Below, piece by piece: positions 50,948-64,000 of a stretch of DNA of 64,000 nt. Location: positions 186,001 to 250,000 of the forward strand of contig JAULSR010000005.1 in NCBI GenBank assembly GCA_030512295.1. Reading direction: 5' to 3'. Source of the stretch: Bombardia bombarda (taxonomy: Eukaryota > Ascomycota > Sordariomycetes > Sordariales > Lasiosphaeriaceae). Made by a program: the position numbers and the translations under genes. The notes under the pieces were generated by a model, which saw nothing but the letters and a program-made list of their open reading frames with translations, was not told the DNA's origin and searched no databases. How positions within the stretch are numbered: position 1 is the stretch's first letter; every line of letters starts with the position of its first letter.

Positions 50948-53900
50948 GATTACCAGGCTGGGACCATATTTGGCGGGCAAGCTCCCGTGAGTGACTGTGG
51001 TTGGTGCGTGCGTGTATGTGAATGAATGTGTGTGCCTGTGTTCGTATGCGGATGTGTGGACGGACGAAAACCTGGGGCGCGTCAAAAAGGTCGAGTTAGC
51101 TACATGGCAGAACCAACCAACCTCCACAGTTATGGAAAAGCAAAATACAATGTAGACCAGACCGAAGCAACCAGGGGAGAGTAGCGGTCGGGGAGGGAGG
51201 GGGGCGAGAAAGGGTAGAAAGAAAGCCGGGGATTGTGTAGTAATAAGGTGGTGACGAGAAATGTTTTGATCCGGTCTTTTGCTTCTTCTCTTGCTGCTGC
51301 TGCTGCTGCTGCTCTTGCCATTGCTCAGGGCACCTAAAGAAGAGGAGGGGGTAGAACGACAGCTGGGTACAGTGCCCCAACGAACCGACGACGTCTCTCT
51401 GGTACATCCATACAGTACAATGAGGTACCGTCCGGCATGCAGAGGTACATTGAGCATTCAATGCGCCTGCAGCCCGGCCGTTCAGAGAGACCGGCCAGGC
51501 CACTCGGAACAGAGAAGCGCAACTCGATTTGTAGGTGTGTGTGCCCCTCAGCAACCGGGATGGCACCTCGCGTCGTACAGACCCACGTCAAAGCAAGAGC
51601 AACAGCTGCTGCATCCTCCATTTTACAGACGGACCCCTTTGCCATGGGTCCCAAGCCATGCAGCGACGGCCCAATAGGGATACAACTGGAAACCCAACGA
51701 AATAAGAATCTCTCGCGAGTTTCTCAAGGTGCCAAACGGAGATCAGTCCCCAATTTCAAAGTTACCGTCCCATTGACCAGGAGGGGGTTAACTTGAGCGG
51801 TCAGAGTAACGATGGGATGGATCGCGGGGGTTGGAAGTGAGTGAATGTGTGTGCGTGCTGTAGCTAGCCTTGTCGAATCGGTAGGGTTGAGACAAGCAGA
51901 TGGAGCAGAAAAGAAGCAAGGAAACGCGGGCAGGCTTGTGATTGTGTCTGTTTTCCTTCGTCTGTTTTCTTTTCGAGACTGTCACTGACCTTGAGTGCTG
52001 CGCACTTTCTTATGTGCCTGCAAAGTTGCAGCAGTCTTGTTCCGACAATTTCTCCTCCCTACCGCTCGCGCGTCGTGGACAATGACAAAGATTTGGATTG
52101 ATTGCAATTAAATTGATGTCATCATCGTAGCCCCGGCACAGCGGGGTGAGATTTCGGGGTTTCGTCGCCTGGCTCGATCCGCAGAAGATAATACTTGCCC
52201 GGGGGGGCACAGGGGAGGGAGGGCTGCAGGATGGGGGAGATTTGGAGGTAGGTGCCGGAGGACGGAGCAGGCCAACCAAAAGAGCAAAAAGGATTGAGTA
52301 AATGCGATGTGATTGGAATAAGAATAAGAATAATTAGGATACCTTGGGAATTTGTTGATTCATACGAGGCTCCGCGGCTCGGGCGGCGAGCGAGGCGTCG
52401 CGATGAACGAGTAAGTCAAGGAGAGCGTGTGGTGTCTGTATATCATGGAAGTCTCCCCCCCCGATTGCGGGGAGGGACCCATGGTCGTCAGCTAAACTTG
52501 TTCTGGTAGGAGACCACCAACTCTTCTGCCTCTGCCTCTGTCGTTGCCTCTGCCGCTACCTCTCCAGGGACCTCTGCCGTGCTGGGCATGGCCTGGCTCT
52601 CTCTGGCTGGTCCAGGCCCTGGAAAGGCTGTCATAAAAACTAGTATGGCGGGCAATCGACGACAGAAACGACGCACTGAGACACCTCGCACACCGGCCGA
52701 ACGAGCGCCCCCTCGAGTGAGCTAAAGGACGTGGGATTGGACGCAACGGGTGAGGGGCCCGGCCCTGGCAGGGCTATGTTGATTTTCGACCTGCCCGTGC
52801 TGTCCAAGTCTCCTCTTCCCGTCGTGGCTTGCGGCGAGGCGTTTCAAGGATTGGCCGACTGACCTTTAGAGGAGCCCCTGTCATGCCAAGCGCTCAATTT
52901 ACACCCCCTGGTCAGCGAAAAAACAGCAGGGCCTCGGTTTAACCTGGCCAATTCGAATCTCAAGTCAGCATATCGGACCAACTCCAGCCAGAAAAACGAC
53001 CCCAAAAGGGCCCCTAGCACACCACACAAAAATACCACTAGGGCAAAGGGCCCCGAAGATGGCAAGCGGCTTATTTGGACAGCAAGGCGACAAACCCCAA
53101 AAAGTGGTGGTTCATGTAGGTAGTCGCCGCGACGCGCCGCCGGATCTGGAAAGGCCACATGCTGCCTGTCGAGGAAAAAGCCGCGAAAGGAAGGGGGAAC
53201 AGAGTAAAGGTCGACCCTTGTGCCTGATCCTAGATAAGGCCTTCACGCCGACCTTTTCCTCCTTGGGCCTCATCCACAGCATGTCGGGATTCCAGTTCCG
53301 ATGCGCATCACTGTCAGTAGCCAGCCAGCCAGCCAGCCAGAGCCCCCGTCATAGCAGATTCTAGGGTATAAGACGATGAATGCACTAACATGCAAGTCAG
53401 AAACGACGTGGTGCGCCTAGTCGGGATCAGTATTCGCCATACATGATCAACGCTTGCTCCGATTGCTCAATAACCTTGCTCTTTGCAGGGCGTGAAGGTG
53501 GCCGGTGCAATCGGGAACCGCACCCTTGGGTCCGCCACGCCTTCATGCAGACCAGAACCCAGAGGTGGGAAGGGTCTTAGAGGGATGCCCAGCATGATGG
53601 GAACGAAGCGGTGAAAATTGTACTGCTTACCTCGTCTGTATTGTTGCCTTCTACCGCACGCCAGTCGCTCTTGGATGGTCGCCTCTCTAACGGGAATGTG
53701 TGATAATCTTTCGAGCAACCGAGGCTACAGCAAACGGGTATCGAGATTGCACGTTTTCGAGATCAATGCACCGTCCGGCTTCTTGGGACGTCGAATTCGG
53801 GTCGTCTGTGTGGTGACGGGCGGTTGCAACAGTCGTAGTTGTTCTTTTCCTTTTCTGGCGCACACCTTCTCCCAATGGGTCGACGCAACGACGCCGTGCA

Positions 53901-56900
53901 AGCTGCTTGTGTGCAGGATCTTAGATGGGCAGCTGTCTAAATACCCTCGTTGAAACCCTGGCGTGGTGGCGGCCTGGGAGGATCGCACAAGGGCAAGTAA
54001 AGAAAAAAGGAAAAGAGGAGTCGTTGGAGGCTCAACAGGCAGTACGGTGGTACAAGGAACCAAAGATGTATCTCCAAACCGCTTTCGTTCCGACGAGGAA
54101 TAAAGCTGACGGTGACGGGCAAGCTTCAAAGATTATAAAGGAAGTGAGCTGGGGAGGGATTCTTAAGATCAAATCCAGACAAGCTGGGTTGCGCAAAGTT
54201 TTGAGACAACAGCAATGGGACACATGGGTGTGGGGAGAGCTCGAGACTCCCTGACCCTTTTTAATATTAATAACAAAAAATCGATATCATCATCCAGACC
54301 AGCTGCTGGGGACAAGTTGCGCCCCTGTTGGCATCATTGCGCATCCACTGGGGGGCAGATGGCCCCGTCGGTGGCCCATGTCGGTTTGTAAGTGAGTGAA
54401 CGAGCGAGTGTGAACCAGAGCCATCCTTCGCCTGCTCAGTCCACCGGACAATCAAGGCAAGAAGCCGTGTCAGTTGCAGGACAACGCTTCATGTGGTCTT
54501 AGCTGTGGAAGTAGCAGCCAAATCAGTCGGCCAGACCCTCACCATGGGCACCATAACGCCTCAGTACTGGGGAGGAACGTGCTGAGCGAGACAGGCCTGT
54601 CCCTCCAACTCCTTTTCTCTGTTTTGACATACCAAGCCAGTGCCACTGTAGCCTCACCGGCCAGGCTCCCTCCCACTCTGTCTCCCTCTCTTTTCTCTCT
54701 CCGTCGAGACAGAATCGGTGGGGCTGTGGCCCATCTCATGGAGGCCGGTCCAGTTAGTAGCGAGTACCACGAGACCTGACCTCGAGGTATCGATAGTTAA
54801 GCTCAGGACAGAGGGACCGAGCTGCTGCCCCCCTTTGGAAACCACCTTTTCTATGCATCAGGCATGCAAGCAGCCTACTGTGAAGGACTTCTACCAAGCG
54901 CCACAAACACCTGTTTTGATTAAGAGGGATCTGCCCCCGCTAGGACGTAGTCGACCAACGGGTAACTGCAGAGACATGACATGGACAACCAGAAAGACAG
55001 TCCCCGCCACTATGGTCGAATGTGATCGCCTTTTAGTGCAGACAAAACGTCTCCCGGTGGACCAGTGCCGTGTACCTATCAGGGTCTCTCTATGGCCTGT
55101 AGGCGGAGTGTGTGCTAAGGCGGAGTGTCAGGGGAGAACGGGCATGATAGTGACGACCGAGTTTAGCTCACGCCCAACCCACAAAGATCCGGACCAGACG
55201 GGCTAACTGGGCAGAGGTAAATTTACCCTTGCGCGGGACCTGCTTGCTGCCAGCGCAAAGCTGAGGAGTCCAGCCAGGTACAGCAGCGCGCCTCCAGCTT
55301 TCGGGCCTATAGGTTTGACATGTTCGGCAACGGCCGAACAGAACCCTTGCATGGAGACCAGAAACAAGGCCATACAGAACTTGTCTTACTCCAGATTGGT
55401 AGGCCCAGGTTCTTCGTCGACACGTGAGAAAGATGAGGAATTAGCTGTGATTTTTTCTATTGCGCAAACATGGCACCGGGTCCACTCCTTGGAACATCCT
55501 ATGGGGGCCACATGCTTCTGGCTTGGAGCCTCATGAATGGCAAGACTCTCCGCAAAGCCGTTACCGTTGGGAGACGCGAGCGATACGCCCGTTGACCGGG
55601 GTCATATAATGCACGCCATCCATAGAGCATGCAAGCTGTCCGACGCCCGGCAGGGGCGGTGCTGGTAATTTCCCTTGAAAGGCCGAGCAAGAAGCTTGAC
55701 CAAGGCAATCCGAAGCGTGCTGGGTTGATGATGAACAATGATATTCTTCGACCGGACAGCTGGGTGTGTTGACACGTAGCAACCAATGACAGCCCATGAT
55801 ACCCGAGAATTTCTTTGGATGTCCTGCACCGGAACTCAGAGGGAGGGTGCCGTGGGAAGGGAAGAGAAGCATTGACTGGAGATAGGGGGGTGAGTGCTTG
55901 GGTGGTGAGTGAAGGAGGGCCAAAAATACACTTTGTTCGGCCTTCTCAAAGAAGCAAGGTCTGGAATATCCTCGTGTTGCTCTGATGCGGGCTCAATATG
56001 ACCTGATGTTTGCCGGGTCGTCGAATAGACGATGCATAGCGCGGTCGTTTGTGCAGGTTCCCGTCTCCTTCGAATAGATGCATCTGTCCAGCCACCAATC
56101 CGACGCTAGCACGATACAAGCTCGAGCTCCTCCCATGGCAAAGAGGCAAGAAAGTCGTCCTATTGTTTCAGATCCGATATTCTTTCGGCCGTTTCCTTTG
56201 GAGCCCGAGCCTCCTGGCCAGATCTTGGTAATGATTGGTTGGCCTGTTAAAGTATAACCAGTAATGGCAGTACCTAAGACCTGATGGCCGCGTTGCCGCA
56301 GACGGCATCTGCATCAGGTTTCCCCGGGGATATAGTGACATGGCCGCATATCTTGTTACGAGCAATCTCTGGAGAAGGCAGTAGAGCAGAGTCGGGGGGA
56401 ACTCTCCTCCCTGTTGAAACGGGTGATAATCTCATGGCAAGCTTCCAGGTCACCTTGTCACTGCCCATCCGACACCGCAAGAGACAAGTGCAGACAGATA
56501 GCACGACACGCAGGGAGACAGACAGACAGACAAACATGGAAAAAGAAGAGAGAAAGGTTCCGTTTTTCGGAAGGATGTATACGACAGGCTGGGCGATGGT
56601 CGGATCGGGCCGTTACTTGCAATCCGCCCGTCCAGTCACATAGTTAGATGGTCAACGGATGAGGTTTGCGTGTCAGCAGCTCTCTATGAGCGCGCACAGA
56701 ACAAGAACAACTAGCAGCAGTATTCTAGATAGCCAGTCGGCCAGTTAGTCAGTCAGTCTACCGTTGTAGTCAGTCGTTGCTTCCTTACTTAGTTGCAAGA
56801 AGCAAGCAAGCCAGTTGCACCATGATCCAGAAGATCCACCGCCGGCGGTAGCACCACGCGCTGCCATGCTGCCATGCTGGCAGTCTGCAAGCCCTCTTTC

Positions 56901-59720
56901 AGTCGCCGGACCACTGCCGCCTCCACTGGAGGGAACGATTGGGGCACAAGAGACACCATTTGGGGCTTGGGCTGCGAACCCCATACTTTTCCACACCTCA
57001 TTCAGCGAGATTCAGAGATCTTGTGCCAGGTGACACATCATTGTACCCAGCTTTCACAGAATCCAGGGTCTTCCTGAACGACGGAGACGGGCGTGCCATG
57101 AGACCAGATGGGGCCGGCCAGTGTTGTTTCACCCTTCAGCAGTCTGCCAGGTGCATGAACGCATCCACACCCAATCCGCAGCCGCATTCGCAGCATCCAC
57201 CGCAGGGTAGGCGGACAGCCTGGCTTGTCTGGCTTGCCTGGGCACTTGGAAGGAGGAGGAGAATGAGAATGTTGTGGTGGTGGTAGCGGTGGCGGGCGGC
57301 TTTTAGCGGCGGTTGTAGCTTCATCCAGGCGGCTGCCGATCAACAAGAGACACGGAGTGTATGTATGTACCGTGTTGTGTAGGAACCCTGGCACCTGGTC
57401 ATGAGAGCCCCTAGCCAGCGAGGCACCCAGCCACGCCAGCCACTGACTGCGCGCCCCAGGAGGGGGCCCATCGAGAACGGTCCGTGTCTGTCTACGTGCG
57501 TAAACGTCCATCTGGCGGATCGGGGATTTGAAGCTAGAAGTATCCATCTGTAGGTGTCTCGATGTGTAAGTAGGCTGGGCTGATGGGCGATTGCTGATCC
57601 ACCGGCCACCGTTGATATGTACCTAGGCAGTAAGCAATGTAGTCATGTTGAATGGATGTATCCGTAAATCAGAAAGGCTAAGATAGACTAGATCGTCACG
57701 TAGTGTAGAGCCTCTGGCAGGGTAGGGTGGCAGGGCAGCAGGGTGGTAGCAGCGCGGCAATGGAAATGCGGTTGGTGTCCGCCCGTGGTAGGTTGAATGA
57801 CAGTATTCGTAGGTAGATGGGATGGTGGTTCGTTCACTGTCTCCAAGGCAAAAGACCCGACATGGAAGAGGACCTGCCACTCGCTGCCGCACTCGCTGCG
57901 CTGCACAAACACGCCGCAAAGACGGACGAGACGAGAATGGACAAGGAGATGGAGGATCTCAGATCAATTGGCGCAGTATCATTGTCCAGATCGGTCCAAT
58001 CTCTGGCCACTAAACCCGCCCTCCGGTGAGCGCCGCTAGACTAGCGCCCTGGGCAGCCAAGCCGGGCTATTTTGGCGAGGTGGGGCCCAGGATCCAGGGA
58101 AGCTGCGTCCTGGCCCGTGTTGTGCAATCCATGCTACCTGCCCTGCCTGCCCGACCTACACCTAAAGCCAAGGTAGTTCTAGTCGTAGGTTGCGACTTCC
58201 TGCGTCGTTACACAGCGACGTTCCTTCTCCCTTCCATGGATGCCATCGAATGCGGCTTGAACTCTCATCCATGGATGGAAGGGGCATATAGCATACAAAG
58301 TTCATCTTTCATCTGAAAGCCGGATGAAATGACTCCACTACTGAGCAGCAACGGCCGGAAATCTGCGGCCGACTGTGTCATTGAGCAAGATGGATGAGAG
58401 GATTCGGCCGGGAGTTTGCTGTCCCCAATCTCCCCTCAATACTTGGAAAAACTCTAATCAGGACCTAGCTTGCCAGCTCCCTTCGTACTATTTGAACCGT
58501 GTAGGGAAGTCGGCGGAGGCAGGCGCGCAGACTCGCAGGGCATGATGGAAGGAAGGCAGGCTCGCACGGCAGGTCATGTATGTGCTTGCCCTCTGCCCAA
58601 GGCGGCGTGCATCACATGGTAAAGTAGGTACCCTAGTATTTACACAGTACGTCTGCTAAACCGATGGATGAAGGGTGTACCTTCCTGGCTTCAGTCCCCA
58701 CCGACGATCGGGATTCGATCGCACGACTTCCTGCCGGGGGCTCCTTCCCGACCACCCAGCTCGCTCGCCCCATCTTGCCCATCTTGCAAGGGAACACGAC
58801 CCTTCGAGTATCACAGCACAAGGCACAGCTTAGAGGCATTCATTCCAGTTTCCTCATCAGGCCGTTGTCGTTGTTGACATTTCGCGAACTCGCAAAATGC
58901 CTACCTACCTAGGTCTAATACCTAACCAATCTATGAGGGTATATTGTCTCCGGGACCGGCACGATCCATGATGGTGAAGAATCCTCGCCCATCTTTCATC
59001 TACCAGCCTCCCTATCCCTACTCTAGGTATTGTACATACCCCGGGCGGAGGGGGTCTGGGCCTGGCGTAGCAAGCCGGCTCGGCGCAATGTGCATAGAGG
59101 CCAATCAGCTTCAATTGTAGCCCATTTGGCGCCAGACGAGGACGAGGACGAGGATGAGGGCGACGAGGGATGGGGAATAAGGGATGTGAGATGGGAGACG
59201 GGGCTCTGGCATCATCATGACAGAAGCTCACCGGTCCCGCAGCAAGAGTCAAGCCCAGCGGTTGTTTCGGGTGAGACGATTGGTGGGATGCAACACGACA
59301 CGCCTGAGGGTGTGGAGAGTGGACTGGGATGCGACGCAGCAGCATCAAGCATCCATCATCCGGCAACCAGCAATCACCATCCATCGTTCAGCAACGAAGA
59401 GAAGCTCATGCGGCTGGACAGATACAGATTTGGCCCCAAAATCCTCCATGAGTTGAGATGGGTGGCTCCGTTGACGACTCTTGGCTGCTTGAGCACTCCA
59501 TGGCTAGAGAGAGCTCGGCAAGCCTTGTCGACGCCCTGTGTACACACCCGGCCGCATTCGTCAGGACCCTCCTCCGTCCAATATGGACGAAAATCGAGCC
59601 CACCATCTTCCAGCTTATCGATATCACCACAAGGAAATAAGTTGCCCGCTAGCGTCATTGCCCCTCACCGGCCTCGTCAGGCGTGAGAAAGGTCACTCCC
59701 TTATTACTTCCAGCCAAAAG

Positions 59721-59954
59721 ATGCATAGCTTTGTTCAATTGCTCGCTCTCCTGATGTCACTGGCTTTCTGCTCTGGTTCTGCCGCTTGCTGGTCACCGAG
59801 ACACACTCTTGGCCGGAGAGGAGCTTCCCTGCCAACCTACCCTACCTACCCTGCCCTCCGAATGTCCCCATTGCCCAATACAGCATCCGACCGGCCACGG
59901 ATTCGTATCTTCGGATGTGTATTTTGCTGCCCGACATTTCTTCTCTCTGGGTAG
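59721..59954 (+). CDS. Weak candidate small secreted protein, 77 aa
   Basis: An ATG at 59721 opens a 77-residue frame whose first 22 residues (MHSFVQLLALLMSLAFCSGS, then AA) look like a signal peptide: short N-region, a Leu/Ala-rich core and Ala/Ser small residues before a likely cleavage. The mature part contains three Cys and is Pro/Arg-rich, so a small secreted protein is possible. There is no homolog in memory, no neighbouring gene and no intron. It could be spurious. Confidence 0.2.
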   Translation: MHSFVQLLALLMSLAFCSGSAACWSPRHTLGRRGASLPTYPTYPALRMSPLPNTASDRPRIRIFGCVFCCPTFLLSG

Positions 59955-62900
59955 TTTGGAGCTATCGTGGCGACCCGCGACCCGACCTAAGAACGGGGTT
60001 GGCCCTTGCTCCTGATGGCACTGCCGAGCGCATGGCCGTTCCTACTTATCCGACAGAAGTCTTGAAGAAAATACCAGTATCTAGTAGCAGTCATCCAGAG
60101 CGCAAGCTGCGTTAGCATGAGACTCCCGTCCTTGCGAGACAGCGCAGTACGAGCAAGGACATACTTGGTACGACAAGTACTAATCTAGCTCCTGCCTTGT
60201 CTCTTTCGCCATTCTTCCACCATTGCGGACGGCTATTGGTACTCTTACACTGGATCCTTGGGCCAACTTACGGCCCTGCTCTTACCTATCTATGGGACAA
60301 CCCAGGCTGACTAGACGGAATATTACATCCCTGAAAAAGACGCGAGAGACAGGCAGGTAGCCTTGTTTTATGGGCGCCCCTTACACATTATGTTGTCCAC
60401 GGATCCAAGCATCAAGCCTGCCTGACTTTAATACAATCACACGGTACGTAGATGCATGACAGGCATTTCCCGTCATCCCCAAGTCAACAACAGGCTGGAC
60501 TGGAATTACCTCAGAATTCGACATCTTGCCAAGCTCAGCCACCAAAATAAGATCCGTGAATTGAACGTGGTTTCCCTTAATTACCACATCAAGCTACGTA
60601 CATCCCAAGATTTTCTGGAGTCTGGAGCCTTGATTGCGTCTTTTTCCACATCTCGAGGTCCCGATCACTTGTTTGCCTCGGCACGCACGCCCACTACACA
60701 TCCTGCCATCAACGATAATGGCTCACACGTTGCATCAGTTTCCCGCCCGTATTGAACAAATAATAGGACCGTCTTTTGGCGACATCGGGTTGTCGGTGGT
60801 GATCTAGAACTAATGAGGTGATTTAGATCTCCCAACTTTGGCTGTGATGATCGGGCGGCATTCCACAATCATCTCGTTTTCGAGGAAATTAGTCTGGCAG
60901 CCGGGTCGGAACGACCACCATGTCCAGCTAGTTATTTAGTGGTCAGTGGGGACAGTGATGTGGCCATGGCTAGGCTTTTTTCAGGTTTCTGCTCATGTTG
61001 AACCTCTTCGCCAAACCTTTCAGGAGCTCGTTTCGACGCACCTATCCAGCACCAGGCAGTTCTTGCCGTCAGCACAGAATTATCAGGCCAGCCACTGGTC
61101 TTGTCATCAACATGGTAGATGTGTCGCAGTGACCTTTTCCGACTGCATGCCGCCGGGAGTGACCCTGGCGCGCCTGAGGCTTCTCCCAGGCCAGATTGAC
61201 TTCGGTTAAGACACCGAGGGAAATAGAGTGGCCAATCAAGATGTAGAGCAACGAGGTTACACAAGATAGAGAAGCCGTGGAGCTCGCTGGCTCTCTAGCT
61301 TTGTTGCCATGAGGTAGACATCCATTTGGCCATTTTGCTGCGCTGTCGACGAGCTCCTAACAAGGCAGACTGCACTGGCAAGAAGAGCGATGACGGACCC
61401 CCAAAACAATACGACTACACTCTCTTCATGTTATCCCCGGCAACAAGGCAATCACTGTCCTGGACGAGCGATCAACTCCTACGTGCTATCCGCTACCGGG
61501 AGGCAGACGGCCTGTATGATGCACCCAAACCGGTCATTCCATGCGCCCATCGTATAACTCGTGGTCGAAAACAGCCCCTGAGTTACCACACGGGTCTCAG
61601 GAAGATGAATATTTACATGGGAACCACTCCCTCGGGAGCAGGCAGTACATCTACACACTACAGGCGGACCACAGTTCACTGCAGTCGGGTTTCATTCCGT
61701 CCAGGTTTGAGACAAGGAGCTCCTTCGATGTTCGGTGCTCGACAGGCCCGTCAGGTAGAATTGGTTTGGGGTTGAGGTTGCTCAAACTCCCCATCTCTAC
61801 CCCGGATCTAGGCTTGTGTTTGGCCTGGATTCCGGATTTGTTCGCTAATCCATTCCAAATCGGGCTTTGTAAGCCCTCTGCTCTTGTCAAACTCGACTGT
61901 CACAACAGCCCAGGGCAGCTTCCTTCGCTACTTGAACCTTTCTCCGGAGTCGAAACAGCCTCATCGCACCGCTGCGTACTTTTATGCTGTGATCAAGAGT
62001 GCTGCTCTCCCCATTACGATTCATCCCAGGCTAGCCAAGGGGGCGATCGCAGGAGAGGGATTCGAGGATGTCGGGGACGGGGGCAAGGGCGCTGCTTGCC
62101 GTGAACGACGCCACTGTCCCCGGTGGAGGATATGAGATTGGCTGAATACGTGGCGGGAAGTCCGGAACCGCTATCTGTGGAGTTTGATGGGGATATGAGG
62201 CCATGGCCATGCGTCACTGGTGCTGCGCGGCCTGTCTCGAAACCACTCCCGCATTGTTTGTCTTACAAACATGCCATTACACGCATCACATCTTCGGCCC
62301 GTCAACCAGGTCTTTACAGAGAATAGCAGCGAATGGACTGCCCAGTGGTGTTCCCCACTTTGCCCGTGGTGTTGTGCCACAGCACAGGGCTTTGAGGCCT
62401 GGGCACAGTCCTTTGACGTGCCGTGCCCAACGACGACGGGCTGCTTGTCTCATACGCGCCGGTCTTGTCGCTGTCAGGAAATCGTTGGGTCTCACCGGAG
62501 GAAGGAGGGAGGGGTAGGCGCAGAGCATAGTCGAATGGGCTTCTACGAAAGCAGGCCTGGCTTCCTCTCCGGTCAGTATGGGCCAAAGGCAAAATGGCTC
62601 ACCGGTTGGCTGTCTGGAAGCACACTTACTGCCTTAGGTGGGCCCATCATGTGTCGCGGGGCTCAGGTTGGACGAAGATGCGCAGGAGGCCCTCGTCGAT
62701 TTGGCATCAAGCCCGGGAGCCGGAAACCGCCTTGGCTTTCTGCTCACTCGGGAGGCCTCGTGACAAGACGATCCAGAGCTTGGGTGTCAGACACCATGCA
62801 TGTGGTGAAAAGAATGATGACAATGTTATGCAAGCAGATGATCTATCTCTCGCTCTCAGGGAAAACAACGGATCCATACAGGAGGCAGCTTTCTTTTGTC

Positions 62901-63383
62901 TTTGGTGCGAGTGCGGTAGGCGGGCAGGCGGGTGGGCAGTCATTTCAGGCAAGCAAGCAATCAAACACAGGCAGCGAATTCTTTGTGACATGGCAGCATG
63001 GCAGCATGACAGGGGCATGCAGGCTCGTTCGGATCAGATGAGACGCCTGAAAGGACGACTTGAAGGGACAAACAGGGCGTTCGCGCCCAGGATAGGCCAG
63101 AGAGCCATACGCCTGATTCGGGCGCATGCCACTACTATCAGGGTAATCGAGCGAAGCTCGACACCCGATTCGCGTGAGGCATCACCCACGACTGGCCATC
63201 GTATCGACCAGGAGGGCTAAGAATAGCAGCCGCGACAATAGGACAGGCGAGCAGACAGGCGGGAGGGCGGGCACTCAATTCTCGGTGCTGCATGCAAAAG
63301 AATACCGGATGCTGCTTGTTGGGTAATGGATGATGGTTGCAGAACTGCGAATGATATTGGCGGCGTATTCAAGGCCTACTGCA

Positions 63384-63416
<33 letters not shown>
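63384..63416. repeat. GTCCGC hexanucleotide repeat
   Basis: About five tandem copies of CCGCGT in the right-hand desert. Confidence 0.9.
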
Positions 63417-64000
63417 ATGTTCTCAATAATGCCCAGCTGACTGACCGAGCTCCATACCCACGGCCTATCGGGTAAGAAGAATGACGAGGGAAGGGTTCAT
63501 GCAAACAAAAAGAAGAAAGAGGGCAAATGAAGGTGTCAGGATGGTGTGCCTTGGTGTGTGGTACGCTCATCTTCCCAGTCCTCTCGGCGTTGAGTTTGTA
63601 ACGAATGCAGGTTTAAAACTAAGTTCTATACCTATCTAAGGTCAAGTCAGGTCAGAGAGTGAGGAGAGATTTGACGAGTAGAGGTTTGTTGTCTTGGCTG
63701 GTACAGTACCCCGGCTGCCTTGTGGCCCCCTTTTTTATGGTTTGGTATTCTTTATCTGATGCAAGTCATCTCCACATGGATACGGAACAGGGTCGACAAG
63801 GTGACTTAACAAGCCAACCCTAGACGAAAGAGATGCCCTTAGCAGTTGCCTATTCCAGCTAGATGGTCTGGCTCCAGCAGCAACTGGAGGGCTGAAACGA
63901 CTTGCAAGGGTGATTGGGAGGAGGAAAACAACATGATTGTCAGTAGCAGTGGTGCAGCATAACCAGTCTCCAGTACATTGCTGGACCTCCAGTGTGAGAC

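Larger units (their letters stand above)
50948..64000. other. 13-kb gene desert upstream of the Ndt80-like gene
   Basis: Upstream of the Ndt80-like gene to the window end, I see no protein family, RNA gene or mobile element. Overlapping long frames near 59-63 kb on both strands reflect base composition. Simple repeats include TGCTGC near 51291-51314 and GTCCGC near 63384-63416. It probably contains the regulator's promoter and long leader. Confidence 0.55.

Noticed and set aside
59030..59686. 218-codon frame with an Asp/Glu run
   Set aside because: The acidic run comes from a GAC/GAG repeat, and opposite-strand frames are also open; no domain.
62220..63220. Overlapping 273- and 208-codon frames near the right end
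   Set aside because: Two different frames are open over the same bases, no family is recognised, and the composition explains the absence of stops.
28852..64000. tRNA or dispersed 5S rRNA genes in the deserts
   Set aside because: I looked for GGTTCGANTCC-like B boxes on both strands; matches (for example near 31855, 43469, 52953 and 58717) lack an A box and stem pairing. A tRNAscan-SE run would be decisive.

Overview
This window is nuclear DNA from a filamentous ascomycete, most likely a Sordariomycete. The evidence is the short spliced genes (about 43-130 nt introns with GTRNGY-type donors, CTAAC/CTGAC branch sites and YAG acceptors), the gene families present (Zn2Cys6 regulator, Ndt80/PhoG-like regulator, 2EXR/F-box-like protein, fungal 7TM protein), coding-sequence triplet runs, and large pyrimidine-rich intergenic spaces. 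No operons, rRNA genes, CRISPR arrays, insertion sequences, complete transposons or convincing tRNA genes were seen. All gene models are read by eye from the sequence and their splice sites are not verified by transcripts.

Layout. 0.5-29 kb is a gene-containing half with eight genes: a 2EXR/F-box-like protein (+); a GCP4-type gamma-tubulin complex subunit (-); a spartin-like senescence-domain protein (-); a 5.3-kb divergent spacer; a large Zn2Cys6 transcription factor (+) with a 16-bp minisatellite just after its stop; a seven-transmembrane protein with at least six exons (-); the Smc5/6-complex RING subunit Nse1 (+); an ABC-F ATPase (-, four exons); and an MFS sugar transporter (-, three exons).

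28.9-47.7 kb is an approximately 18.8-kb gene desert with no recognisable protein. Next comes one gene, an Ndt80/PhoG-domain p53-like regulator resembling VIB-1/XprG (-), whose 5' exons are spread over about 3.3 kb with a roughly 1.05-kb intron. A second desert (about 13 kb) follows to the window end. The lone regulator thus sits in over 30 kb of sequence without confident coding genes, a pattern typical of heavily regulated fungal transcription-factor loci.

The genes do not form a metabolic or defence cluster: they are housekeeping (microtubule nucleation, DNA repair, ribosome-associated ATPase), membrane and regulatory genes in mixed orientation. I found no convincing previously undescribed multi-gene system. 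The most noteworthy items are the desert/regulator architecture, a recurrent TACCTAGGTA-like intergenic motif, coding microsatellites in four genes, and a few weak small-gene candidates.
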